From Deltaproteobacteria bacterium (lineage in GTDB: Bacteria > Myxococcota_A > Polyangia > JAAYKL01), in NCBI GenBank assembly GCA_016935665.1, contig JAFGQN010000146.1, positions 1 through 48,975 of the forward strand: 48,975 nucleotides of DNA. Direction: 5' to 3'. Below the pieces are notes generated by a model. That model was not told the DNA's origin. It saw nothing but the letters and a program-made list of their open reading frames with translations, and searched no databases. A program made the position numbers and the translations under genes. This document shows, piece after piece, positions 34,691 to 43,707 of the stretch. How positions within the stretch are numbered: the first letter of the stretch is position 1; each line of letters starts with the position of its first letter.

Positions 34691-35813
34691 TGCAGTGACA
34701 CTAAGATTTCTTCAGCACATTATATTTATCATCATTGCTGTTGGCGTTTCATATCGGGGTGAGTGCAACGCCGGTGAAGCCCCGGTGACGCTTAAACTGA
34801 AAAACTGTGACGTGATGACTGCAGACGAAGTCAGTCGCATTTTGCGTCTGGAAATCAAAAGCAGCGTAACGACCCTCGAAATCCCATCGCGAAAAACGCA
34901 GGTGACGATTCGTTGTGCGCCGGAATCCGTTGAGGTGACGGTGAATGACCTTGAAACCTCGCAAACATCTCGGCGAAAGATTGATTTAGAGGGCGCGTCA
35001 AAGGATGGCGACGAACGGGTTTTGGCCATAGCCGCCACAGAACTGGTTATATCCATTTGGGAGAAGTTTGCCAGGGGGGAAACAGAGGACGAATCAGCCA
35101 CTGAACCCAACGCGGTGGACAGCTATCTGGAAAACCCGGTCATCAGTAAAAAAACAGACGAGCCATCTAAAGCCAGGCGCATCTCCAACGGCGGAAAATC
35201 GACAAGAACCAGGAAAGTCAATCCTCCCAGACCGCGACCGCAGCGGACGTCGTCCTTCGAAACCGACACCGAAAAGCGGCCCTCTTCAGCCCTCCAAAAA
35301 AACATGGCCCAACGTCGGGTTGCGTTGCGAACGAGCGGACTCTTTCGATTTTTTCCATCGACACGCACACTTATGTTTGGCGGAGAATTGGGGGCGAAGA
35401 TTTTGCTGTTTGGCCCTTTCGAACTTCAAGTGGCGGCGGCGGCACACGGGGGCAGGGAGCGACGTCGGAGTGGCACGGCGACACTCTTCTCTGCAACCGC
35501 GTTGGTCACCATGGGCCTGAATCGGCGAATAATTTCACCAAAACTGTTTGGGCGAATTCAGCTTGGGGCCCGTGGCGGATGGGGGCGGCTGGACGGTTCT
35601 CCTCAGTCTGATGCCACGCGAGGGCACATTGTTACCGGCGCTATCGGAGGGCCATTTTTGCGGGCATCTCTTGGATCCGCAACATTCCCGTCCGTAGGTG
35701 TGTCCCTGGAAAGCGGATATTCTCTTCTGGGAATTTCCGGAAATGTGGATGGTGATACAGACGTGGCGTTGGCGGGATTCTGGGGGGCCGTGCTTTTGGA
35801 TTTGATTATTTGA
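34677..35813 (+). CDS. Exported protein with predicted beta-rich C-terminal domain
   Basis: 378 residues from ATG 34677 (ATG 34674 is adjacent); a frame from 34485 lies inside the FecR gene and is rejected. A signal peptide precedes about residue 36 (FLQHIIFIIIAVGVSYRGECNAG). Residues about 37-130 are soluble, with a conserved-looking strand pattern; a basic/low-complexity stretch follows (PPRPRPQRTSS), then about 170 residues of alternating Gly/hydrophobic strands ending in GFWGAVLLDLII, suggestive of an outer-membrane barrel. I recognise no family. Its overlap with the FecR-like gene puts it in one operon with the sigma factor, so it could be the outer-membrane element of the same signalling unit. 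Confidence 0.72.
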   Translation: MTPHSAVTLRFLQHIIFIIIAVGVSYRGECNAGEAPVTLKLKNCDVMTADEVSRILRLEIKSSVTTLEIPSRKTQVTIRCAPESVEVTVNDLETSQTSRRKIDLEGASKDGDERVLAIAATELVISIWEKFARGETEDESATEPNAVDSYLENPVISKKTDEPSKARRISNGGKSTRTRKVNPPRPRPQRTSSFETDTEKRPSSALQKNMAQRRVALRTSGLFRFFPSTRTLMFGGELGAKILLFGPFELQVAAAAHGGRERRRSGTATLFSATALVTMGLNRRIISPKLFGRIQLGARGGWGRLDGSPQSDATRGHIVTGAIGGPFLRASLGSATFPSVGVSLESGYSLLGISGNVDGDTDVALAGFWGAVLLDLII

Positions 35814-36151
35814 ACCGGATAGTTGCCTGTTCTGTATGGCGCAGAAATGTTCTGTTGATTTCGTATCGTTTTATTATCGCCCGACAAAACGCACTGATAA
35901 TCGTATCTTTTTTGAATTTCCGCACCTGACGACAGATTGAAATTATAAAATAATAAAAATGTTCGCATTATATCGCGCCTGTATCATCTTACTGGTAAGC
36001 AGATAATATGTTATCTTGCCTTTGCGACGCGGGATGCGCTTTCGTGTATTGTGATGCGATTAAAATATGGGGCGATGAAGCGTAGCAGTGTCCGTGCAAT
36101 GACCGATAAACAACATTTATGATCGAACGGATTGAGACTGAAAGGGTTGCG
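35814..36151. other. 338-bp intergenic region
   Basis: AT-rich near 35930-36020, with no gene, tRNA or clear hairpin. It should contain the promoter of the fibro-slime lipoprotein gene. A TAAAAT hexamer at about 36060 is a possible -10 element without a convincing -35. Confidence 0.5.
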
Positions 36152-38125
36152 TCAATGAAGGACCGGAAACAAAACAGATGGTTGTTATTAATGGGAGTGT
36201 TGTTGTTGGGGACGATGGTTGGCGTTGGACCAGGTTGTTCCAAAGATCCCACAGATGAAGCTGATGGAAATAAAAATAGCGACACTGATTCTGATGCGGA
36301 TGGCGATGGGGATTCGGATAGTGGAGGAGACGCCGACGGAGACGGAGATGTCGACAGTGGCGGCGATGGGGATGCGGATGGGGATGCGGACAGTGGAGAT
36401 GGCACGGGCGGAGACGGTGACACGGATGCGGATTCCGACAGCGACGCAGATGTACGTCCTCCTGGCCGTTGCGGCGATGGGGAATTGGATAAGAAGAAAG
36501 AAGCGTGTGACGATGGGAATGAAGAGGATGGGGACGGCTGTTCAGGAGATTGCCGCGAAGTGGCGGATGGGTACTCGTGCAATCCACCAGGAAGAGCTTG
36601 CCATCTGGTTGTGAAATGCGGGGATGGCAAACTGCTGCTGCCGGAGTTGTGTGACGACGGAAACACCGAAGCAGGCGATGGCTGCTCTGCGCTTTGCAAA
36701 GTGGAAATTGGGTGGAAATGCACTGAGGAGAGTCCCAGTGTATGCGAGAAAACCACATGTGGCGATGGCACTCAGGAAGGGGCGGAAAGCTGTGATGATA
36801 AGAATAACCTCCCCTTTGATGGGTGTAATTCTCTTTGTCAGAAAGAACCGGATTGCTCAGACGGAGCCTGTTCCTCCGAGTGTGGCGATGGTTTGGTGCT
36901 GGGCGAAGACTGCGATGATGGGAACCTGATCAGCGGCGATGGTTGTGATGCAAACTGTAAAGTGGAGCCTGGATTTCACTGTTACCAGGAAGGGTGTGAG
37001 GATTTGGAGAACTGCACACTGACGGCATCGGTCATTTATAGAGATTTTTCTTACAAACATTCTGATTTTTCTTCCAAATGCTCAGGGGAAGATGCCACAT
37101 TGGGGATGGTTGAAAAAAAATTGGGTGACGATTGGAAGCCTCGGGCGACGGCTGTCGCTGAAGATGATGGCTGCACCACCAATTTCGATGACTGGTACAA
37201 TGAGGCGCCGTCGAAAGTGGATCAGTTGATTCTTTACCCGGACGGTCATGGGAACTTTGTCAATCGATATGGTGAAGACGGCGAACCATGGATGGCCTAT
37301 CCGCTGGATGCGAAAGGCAAACCCACGCAACCGGATTGGCTGGCGGCGTCCATGGCCGATTGCGAGGATGAAGGTCTTGTTTGCGCGCCGTGCCCGTGGG
37401 AATCCGAGAATCCCAATCCCGCGGCCTGTGAGCCGCCCACCGAGGCATACGATGGGACCCCCCTGTTTTTCCCGGTGGATGATTTGCTGGGCGACATATC
37501 TCCGTGCACGGTTGAGAATGCCAAAACAGTAACAGATTCGGAGGATGCCTGCGCGAAAGTGCCGGAGCAATACGGTATTTCCGGCTGGGTGTGGGAGCCA
37601 GGGATTGTTGAGGATGCCCAGATGCACAATTTCTATTTTACATCTGAGGTCACCTATTGGTTCAAATACGATCCCCAAACGCCTGCGACGTTAAATTTTA
37701 CAGGCGACGATGATGTATGGGTGTTCGTCAATGGACAATTGGCGGTGGATCTCGGTGGGGTGCACGTTCCACTGAGCGGTAGTGTCACCATCGACGCCGC
37801 ACATAGTTTTGGCATGGAGGCTGGAAATGTGTATCGAATTAATGTTTTCCATGCGGAACGCAAAGTGGAGGGGTCGTCTTTCCGATTAACACTGGGGGGC
37901 TTCAATACGGCGCGCAGTGAATGTCGCCCCGAGTGTGGTGATGGTATTGTGGGTCTTGGTGAGGAATGCGATGATATTGAAAACGATGGCGGGTATGGCG
38001 AGTGCGAAAAAGGATGCAAGCTCGGTCCGTTCTGTGGTGATGGCATTCTCCAGGAAGAGTTTGAACAGTGCGATCCCGGCATCGAGCCCACATGTCCCAA
38101 CAACTGCTTCATCCTCCTGGAATAA
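36152..38125 (+). CDS. Lipoprotein with Asp/Gly linker, DUF4215 Cys-rich repeats and fibro-slime domain
   Basis: 657 residues from ATG 36152 (aaaggg upstream). The signal peptide ends at a lipobox-like VGPGC (Cys28). Residues about 35-105 are an Asp/Ser/Gly linker. At least four DUF4215 repeats follow, each with CGDGxxxxxExCDDGNxxxGDGCxxxC; two more occur at the C-terminus (ECGDGIVGLGEECDD and FCGDGILQEEFEQCD). Between them a fibro-slime/PA14-like domain is recognised by YRDFSYKHSDF, TYWFKYDPQTPATLNFTGDDDVWVFVNGQLAVDLGGVH and VYRINVFHAERKVEGSSFRLTLGG. Such domains appear in secreted adhesins and cellulosome-related proteins, bind calcium, and may recognise sugars. Likely surface-exposed; the ligand is unknown. 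Confidence 0.9.
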   Translation, partial: SMKDRKQNRWLLLMGVLLLGTMVGVGPGCSKDPTDEADGNKNSDTDSDADGDGDSDSGGDADGDGDVDSGGDGDADGDADSGDGTGGDGDTDADSDSDADVRPPGRCGDGELDKKKEACDDGNEEDGDGCSGDCREVADGYSCNPPGRACHLVVKCGDGKLLLPELCDDGNTEAGDGCSALCKVEIGWKCTEESPSVCEKTTCGDGTQEGAESCDDKNNLPFDGCNSLCQKEPDCSDGACSSECGDGLVLGEDCDDGNLISGDGCDANCKVEPGFHCYQEGCEDLENCTLTASVIYRDFSYKHSDFSSKCSGEDATLGMVEKKLGDDWKPRATAVAEDDGCTTNFDDWYNEAPSKVDQLILYPDGHGNFVNRYGEDGEPWMAYPLDAKGKPTQPDWLAASMADCEDEGLVCAPCPWESENPNPAACEPPTEAYDGTPLFFPVDDLLGDISPCTVENAKTVTDSEDACAKVPEQYGISGWVWEPGIVEDAQMHNFYFTSEVTYWFKYDPQTPATLNFTGDDDVWVFVNGQLAVDLGGVHVPLSGSVTIDAAHSFGMEAGNVYRINVFHAERKVEGSSFRLTLGGFNTARSECRPECGDGIVGLGEECDDIENDGGYGECEKGCKLGPFCGDGILQEEFEQCDPGIEPTCPNNCFILLE

Positions 38126-38188
38126 TTTCCCGCTACGATGCTGCCGGATTCTGGGCTGGCTTATCTCACCACATTTTTTTAGCGTGTG

Positions 38189-40384
38189 TTAAAAATGGAA
38201 GCGAATGATGGTTTGTGCGTCGAATCCGGGGGCGCGCTGGCTTGAGCCCAGGGTTTTGTAGTTTCGGTCGAGCATATTCCTGAGCGAAATGGAAACGTCG
38301 GCAAATCGGTTCAATTGGATGCCACTTTGGATGCCAAGCGTGTAGTAACCGGAAAAACTGTTGCAACTCTGCTGTAGTTTGCCGGAGTGCTCCCCATCTT
38401 CGCAGATGGCCGAGTCCAGCGTGTCGAGTGGATGCAATCGATGCTGCGTGTCGGACCAATCCAAATGCATCGCGGTGAAAAATCGGTTGTCGGGGTGATT
38501 GTATTGAATGCCGGCAGAACCGAACAGGTGGGGCAATCGGCGCATTGGAAACTGCTGTGCGTATCCAGTCAGCTCGGCCATATAGTTTTCGGTATTATCG
38601 TACACCGTTCCCTTCTGCCAGGTGAGCGTCCCAAACAGCGTAATGTCCCCAATAAAGATTTCAAGAGTATTTTCCACGCCTTTAATGATCGCTTTGCGTG
38701 CATTGTAACTGGTCACATTGAGCGTGCCATCGTTGCGCTGAACGTCACTTTGCCAATAGTTGGGCTTTTCATCGATAAACTGATCGATGCGGTTGTAAAA
38801 AAAAGCCGTTCCAAGTCGGATGGGTTTTAGCGACAACTGGATGCCAGTATCGTATTGATTGGATAATTCCGCATTTAATTCGGTTGCCGGCGTACGATAT
38901 TGGTTGTCAATATAACCCAACGCCGAGCTTTCCTGTAGATTTGGGGCTCTCATTCCGGTTGCATAAGCCCCCCAAATGGAGAGGAAGTCTCGAAATTGCA
39001 ACATCAACTCGGCGGTATCTGTAAATCCACTGTGGGTCTGATGCATATCCGCGTCTATACCGGGCACGATTGGGGCATAGGTGGCAAAATGGGAGAAACG
39101 CCCGCCCAGTTGCATCCACAAATCCCAGTATTCGGTATGAATCAGTTTTACATCAGTCCCGATTGCAGTACCAAACCGGCTGAACCAGGTGCCGGAGGAA
39201 TATAACCCGCGGTTTTGTGGCATGTAATACGGTTTGGTGGAGAAGTTCTGTGCGGCTTCCATGGCGGAAATTATATTGTCGAAATAGTACTCAATATTTC
39301 CGAATAGAAAAAAGCGGTCCTGATACATGGCAAACCGGGATGATGCGTCCAGTCCGAACGTATCCACGGTATCGCTTGATTTAATGGCGCTGTGAGCGCT
39401 GCGCAAAGCACGGCAATCGGAAATGGAAATACGTTCTTTTCCGCCAGTGATGGCGCAGTTCAACCGACGCTTTTTTTCAACCATCTGGTGATAGGACGCC
39501 ACAATGTTCAGCCGTTTGAGCATGTCCCCTGGCTTCCATGCCACCTTTACATACAATAGGTTGTCCTGATTGTGGTACGACTGCAATGTGCCGAATCCCA
39601 GCTGATCGGTTCGTGAACGATCATTGGCCAGATGTCCCAGATATGCCCCTGTAACAGCAACTGGAGATTGTTCCGGCTGCAACACGATTCTGGCCATCCA
39701 GCCGGCGTCCTCAAATGACGAAAACGGCAGCTTGTCTCCGTTGCCCGCGCGAATGTCGCCCATTGACAGGTAATTGGCGCCAAGGGCGACGGAATGGTTT
39801 CGATGCTGCATTGTTGCCTTTGCAAAAATGCCAGGCGTGTGCGTGCCGCTGCTGAAATAGAAAGCGCCTTCTCCTCCTGGTCCGGTTTTTATCGAGGGAG
39901 GCGCTTCCGATGATATATCGATGACACTCCCCCCGATGCCATTGGCAAAGAAAAATGCTCCGGGGCCCCGGCGCAGCGTAAGCCGGTGCATCAGCGACGG
40001 CGAGATGGCGGAGAGGTAGTGATTGGGAGATGTGCCAAACAGTCCATTGGAGAAGCGCACCCCGTCAATTTTGATGATGTTTCTGCCGCCAGTGTGTCCG
40101 CGCAGACTCAGTGTACCGGCCTGTGGCAGTGAATGCTGAATGTATACGCCCGGCAGGTGGCGAGCCGAATCCGCGATTTCTGCAAAAGAGGTTCGAAATG
40201 GGTCAAAGACAGGGGTCGTGACCACAGACGGAAGGGTGTTGGGAATTGACACAGCCGTTGGTTGGAGCGAGACATTTTCTGCCGCGACCGGTGCCTTGGC
40301 CGGGGACTGAGCGAAAACCCGAAACGGGGACGATATACACACGAACAATAGACTGAACACCTGAAAGAGTTTAATTGCTGACAT
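38189..40384 (-). CDS. TonB-dependent outer-membrane receptor
   Basis: 731 residues from ATG 40384 (aaggcgg upstream; ATG 40405 would add 7). A signal peptide is present (IKLFQVFSLLFVCISSPFRVFAQS). The plug domain has LPGVYIQHS, TLSLRGHTGGRNIIKIDGVRF and LTLRRGPGAFFFANGIGGSVIDISS. The barrel is about 550 residues of alternating strands and the protein ends in Phe (IIRFHF), as barrel proteins do. It imports a ligand across the outer membrane using TonB/ExbBD energy. No siderophore, vitamin B12 or sugar transport partner is adjacent and no cobalamin riboswitch pattern is visible upstream, so substrate is unassigned. The gene converges on the fibro-slime gene with 63 bp between. Confidence 0.92.
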   Translation of the reverse strand: MSAIKLFQVFSLLFVCISSPFRVFAQSPAKAPVAAENVSLQPTAVSIPNTLPSVVTTPVFDPFRTSFAEIADSARHLPGVYIQHSLPQAGTLSLRGHTGGRNIIKIDGVRFSNGLFGTSPNHYLSAISPSLMHRLTLRRGPGAFFFANGIGGSVIDISSEAPPSIKTGPGGEGAFYFSSGTHTPGIFAKATMQHRNHSVALGANYLSMGDIRAGNGDKLPFSSFEDAGWMARIVLQPEQSPVAVTGAYLGHLANDRSRTDQLGFGTLQSYHNQDNLLYVKVAWKPGDMLKRLNIVASYHQMVEKKRRLNCAITGGKERISISDCRALRSAHSAIKSSDTVDTFGLDASSRFAMYQDRFFLFGNIEYYFDNIISAMEAAQNFSTKPYYMPQNRGLYSSGTWFSRFGTAIGTDVKLIHTEYWDLWMQLGGRFSHFATYAPIVPGIDADMHQTHSGFTDTAELMLQFRDFLSIWGAYATGMRAPNLQESSALGYIDNQYRTPATELNAELSNQYDTGIQLSLKPIRLGTAFFYNRIDQFIDEKPNYWQSDVQRNDGTLNVTSYNARKAIIKGVENTLEIFIGDITLFGTLTWQKGTVYDNTENYMAELTGYAQQFPMRRLPHLFGSAGIQYNHPDNRFFTAMHLDWSDTQHRLHPLDTLDSAICEDGEHSGKLQQSCNSFSGYYTLGIQSGIQLNRFADVSISLRNMLDRNYKTLGSSQRAPGFDAQTIIRFHF

Positions 40385-40405
40385 GAACACCGCCTTGAAC
40401 TGCAT

Positions 40406-40861
40406 CCTGTATTTTTGTCTGGCTCTGTTTTTCCACGTGGTTTTTTTATCAGCATATAATGCCTGGATTTTTTGGCAAGTGGGCTTTCATCCAGAGCAGG
40501 AATGATCCAAAGTAATCAAGTCGAGTTTAGTTCCACTGCAGGTAATTTCCAGCAGTCGAATTTCTTCAGTTCGGAACAAAATACGGCGATTCAGCGGGCT
40601 TGCGCCAGCTGCTCGGTGTACTCATCCGCGAAGCGGATCGGATTGACTGGAAGGTTGAAAAAATGACGCCCGGCCCTGAATTATATTTCGGTGGTAATTG
40701 CCTTTTACCAGGGATTGACATCGTCTCAGCTCAAAATCCGGAACTATGCGAAGGCAGGACTTGAGGCTCGCAACAGCTGCAGCGCATCCCGAAAAGACGC
40801 AATTAAGGACAGCGTTGTTTATCCCAAAAAAAGAATCCTGATGGGTAAAATGATCGAACGC
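40406..40861. other. 456-bp gap with possible degraded coding fragments
   Basis: No complete gene is seen. On the minus strand a segment at about 40590-40670 reads FFNLPVNPIRFADEYTEQLAQAR before a stop, and on the plus strand 40691-40873 is open (SSQLKIRNYAKAGLEARN). Neither has a start with a ribosome site. They may be remnants of a decayed gene or mobile element; no terminal repeats could be identified. Confidence 0.4.
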
Positions 40862-41902
40862 CTATTCCACTGAAGTTGATGTGATGGATTCAATTTGTTG
40901 ATTTTTCCATTGATTCAGGTGCACCGTGTATTTCTCATTCTCTTTTTCGACCTCTATAAAGGTGCAGTCTGAACCGCACCAATACCCGGAATTGGCATAG
41001 ATTCGATCCTCCACAAACCATGTATTCCTGTCAACTTCAGCGTGATGGCTATGACCGAAAATACACACTTTGTACCCGTTCATTTTACACAACCTGTCAG
41101 CGATGGGGCCAAGCATATCGAGTTCTGCGAATACGGCCCGCGGTTTCGAAACAACTCTGTTGGGCCAGTCTTCGTAAATATTCCGGTATCGCTCTTTCAC
41201 ATCGCTGGCCGGCAGCGGAAGAAAATTTTCGTTCATGACGAATTGCACGTTGTCAGCCAGGTTCGATTCCTCCTGCACTGCCTCAAATACACATTGAGAA
41301 AGCGTGGATTTTCCAAATACTTCAAGGGCATCGTCTACATACGTTTTGTAATTTCGGTTTCCATCTCCGGTTGCCGCTTTCCGAGTTGCTTCCATACGGG
41401 CGATGAAATACCCCAGTGGGAGTCCGTGATAATGGTCCGAATAAAACGGAGGCGAATTAAACAGTGCATATCGATGCCCGTGTTCGGCATGGATTCGTCC
41501 AGACGTGTACTGCTGTGGGCAATAAATAATGTCTGGAAAATTGTTTTTTATGACATTTTTCGTGGCGTGCATATCGTGGTTGCCCGGCAAATAGAGCACC
41601 TTGATGGCGCTTGACAGGGACAACAGTGCATCCTTGACCGCTGTATTTTTTTCGGCATTTATTATTTCGTCAATTGAGGGAGGGCGAATATCGTGGGGAC
41701 AGATCCAGTTATCGAAAATATCCCCTAAAAGAACTATTTCTTTAATCTGGTCCTTTTGCTGGGTTTCCAGGTGATTTAAAAATGATACAAAGTTTTGCGT
41801 TTCATCAACCGAAAGCCAGTCCCAATCATTTTTGTAGTGGGAGGATGCAAACTTTCCGGCTCCAAGATGCACATCGCTGATAAAAATTCTTTTTTGCGCC
41901 AT
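40862..41902 (-). CDS. Calcineurin-like metallophosphoesterase
   Basis: 346 residues. The five metal-binding blocks are in order: DVHLG (Asp10, His12), VLLGDIFDNW, LPGNHDMH, AEHGHRYALF and IFGHSHHAEVDR. These bind a di-metal centre and cleave phosphomonoesters or diesters. Block spacing recalls UDP-2,3-diacylglucosamine hydrolases, but the sequence is about 100 residues longer with an inserted helix region (GYFIARMEATRKAATGDGNRNYKTYVDDALEVFG), so lipid A processing is only one possibility. The gene stands alone between two unrelated neighbours on the same strand. Confidence 0.9.
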   Translation of the reverse strand: MAQKRIFISDVHLGAGKFASSHYKNDWDWLSVDETQNFVSFLNHLETQQKDQIKEIVLLGDIFDNWICPHDIRPPSIDEIINAEKNTAVKDALLSLSSAIKVLYLPGNHDMHATKNVIKNNFPDIIYCPQQYTSGRIHAEHGHRYALFNSPPFYSDHYHGLPLGYFIARMEATRKAATGDGNRNYKTYVDDALEVFGKSTLSQCVFEAVQEESNLADNVQFVMNENFLPLPASDVKERYRNIYEDWPNRVVSKPRAVFAELDMLGPIADRLCKMNGYKVCIFGHSHHAEVDRNTWFVEDRIYANSGYWCGSDCTFIEVEKENEKYTVHLNQWKNQQIESITSTSVE

Positions 41903-42137
41903 TGTTGGTTCTCCTTACGCAAGCTCTGCCAAAGATTTGCACAGATAATACACCAACCCCCAAAGGGCAGGCATCCATGTTGTGCCGGGCTTCGTGCCCA
42001 GCTTCTGCAAAAGCGGCAGGCAAACTGCCACTGTGCATTCGTTTCAACCGATGAAAGTCAACTGTTTTTATGGGCTTTGAAGTGTATATTACTGTGGATG
42101 ATGGAAAAGTAAATATAAAAAAAGGCGGGGATTTTTC

Positions 42138-43364
42138 TTACCAGACATCGAAGCCGGCCCATGAGGCGGAGCCAGCGGAGAATTCGAAGAAATAGGTGTC
42201 GTTGACGGCAGCCGGAAGAGCTGCGCCAGGTGCCACCTGTACACCGTTGACGGTAATGATGCGATCATCCACATTCCATGCGCCCCAACCGTTTAAAACC
42301 TCGTCCGCATCGATTGCGAAACAAACGGCACTGGTTGTATCAAAGCTGTTTGCTGTAGTTGTGGCGCAGTCGCCGTTGTACCACATGGAACCGTTGTTGT
42401 TGGATTGATATGCTTCGTACTCTGTGTAAGTGGTGGTGACATAAAGCGTGTGAACAAAAGCCGGATTCAGACTGATGTTGGCAGCGGATGTGTGAGACGG
42501 AATGGCATCGTTCTGAGTGGTGGTCCAGGAATAGGGATTGCCGGCGCGACCGTTTTTCCACAACGATTTCCCAGTGAAGGCGCTGTTGAACACGGCGTAA
42601 AACATGGCCGGTGCGTAGTTGTCATCCCAAACCAGGTCGGAGACGGTCGCTGATGGAAAATCCGGTTGGGGATATACGTCTGTTAAAATGGTCCAGCCGG
42701 GATTACTGTCCTGTGCATTGTAGGTCATCCATATTTCACCGGTGTCCGTACCTACCAACACTCTGTCTCTGGATCCCTGCGCCGTTGCAACAGCACTGAT
42801 TTTACCGCTGGCAGCGGCAGGTTTAAGCGGATCGACTATTTCATCTGTTGTCCAGTTGTTGCCATAGTCCTCGCTGGTAGATACTTGGCCACCATCTTCT
42901 GTAACGTAAATAATGGAGGGGTCTTTCGGATTAATGGAAACGTTGACAATGTTACAAAATGGTGCGGATTCCAGCTCCTGCCAGTATTGACCGCCAGTGC
43001 GGGTGACCCACAGATTTCCATAATATTTGCAGCCACCAAATGCGACAAAATATGTTTTGGTATCGTATGGAGAAATTGCGATGCTTGTGATTCCTTTGTT
43101 TGGAAGCGGTGTGCCCTGGGCTGGATCATCCACTTTTATCCAACTGGGATTCTGACTGGTTCCATTGGTTAATGTCAGGTATACATCACCGTTATCGTAC
43201 CCCACAACAGCCATTTCGCCATTTGCTGGAGTCGCCGCAACGGCTGTGACGGCGTTGTTGAGTTTTCCCTGTTTGGGTTCCCATGCATCTGGTGTCTGCG
43301 CAAATGCTGAGGCAGTAACTAAACAGGTAATAAGCGCACTTAAAATAATCTTTGAAAACTTCAT
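42138..43364 (-). CDS. Secreted BNR/sialidase-like beta-propeller protein
   Basis: 408 residues from ATG 43364, preceded by aaagggg; the frame from 43391 would spoil the signal peptide. Signal peptide MKFSKIILSALITCLVTASAFAQ, probably cut after AQ. The mature part has propeller blades with repeated motifs of the sortilin/YCF48 type: AVTAVAATPANGEMAVVGYDNGDVYLT, TSIAISPYDTKTYFVAFGG, LWVTRTGGQYWQELES and VSTSEDYGNNWTTDE (Asp-box-like SxDxGxxW). About the last 110 residues are less repetitive and hold Cys pairs. No catalytic sialidase residues are evident. Likely secreted; role unknown. Confidence 0.82.
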   Translation of the reverse strand: MKFSKIILSALITCLVTASAFAQTPDAWEPKQGKLNNAVTAVAATPANGEMAVVGYDNGDVYLTLTNGTSQNPSWIKVDDPAQGTPLPNKGITSIAISPYDTKTYFVAFGGCKYYGNLWVTRTGGQYWQELESAPFCNIVNVSINPKDPSIIYVTEDGGQVSTSEDYGNNWTTDEIVDPLKPAAASGKISAVATAQGSRDRVLVGTDTGEIWMTYNAQDSNPGWTILTDVYPQPDFPSATVSDLVWDDNYAPAMFYAVFNSAFTGKSLWKNGRAGNPYSWTTTQNDAIPSHTSAANISLNPAFVHTLYVTTTYTEYEAYQSNNNGSMWYNGDCATTTANSFDTTSAVCFAIDADEVLNGWGAWNVDDRIITVNGVQVAPGAALPAAVNDTYFFEFSAGSASWAGFDVW

Positions 43365-43707
43365 TTCATTTTCCCCTTTGGTTTTGGGCATGTTTTGCCA
43401 ATTATATGTGCTTTTTTATGCCTCACCGTTTGAGCAATTTTGGGGCCAACATAGATCTGGTTCCCAAAACGTCTGTAATTTCGTTTGAAATGCCGCTTTG
43501 TACAGGGAGTGCAGGTCATCGCTTTTCGAAAAAATGCTCGCTTAAAGTGGCAATCGATGGGAAGAAAATCAGATGAGTGGCTACTCCAATGAGCACTCAG
43601 GAACGCATTTGAAACATCACCCAACAACAAATCGGGATTCAGCAGGTCAGGGGGCCCCTGGCAACGCCGAATCGCAGTTGCCAAAGAGGCCTTCGGGACG
43701 CTGCTCT
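43365..43707. other. 343-bp intergenic region
   Basis: Upstream of the beta-propeller gene and downstream of the membrane-protein gene. Small frames exist on the plus strand but lack ribosome sites and recognisable products. A GC-rich segment around 43650-43680 contains an imperfect inverted repeat (ggcaacg...cagttgcc). No clear terminator. Confidence 0.45.

Noticed and set aside
35989-36771. 260-residue antisense ORF opposite the fibro-slime gene
   Set aside because: Ser/Pro repeats come from the reverse of the DSD/DGD linker; the plus-strand protein has a lipobox and recognised domains.
40406-40861. Cobalamin riboswitch in front of the TonB receptor
   Set aside because: No B12-box pattern (GCCACTG-like) seen by eye on the minus strand.
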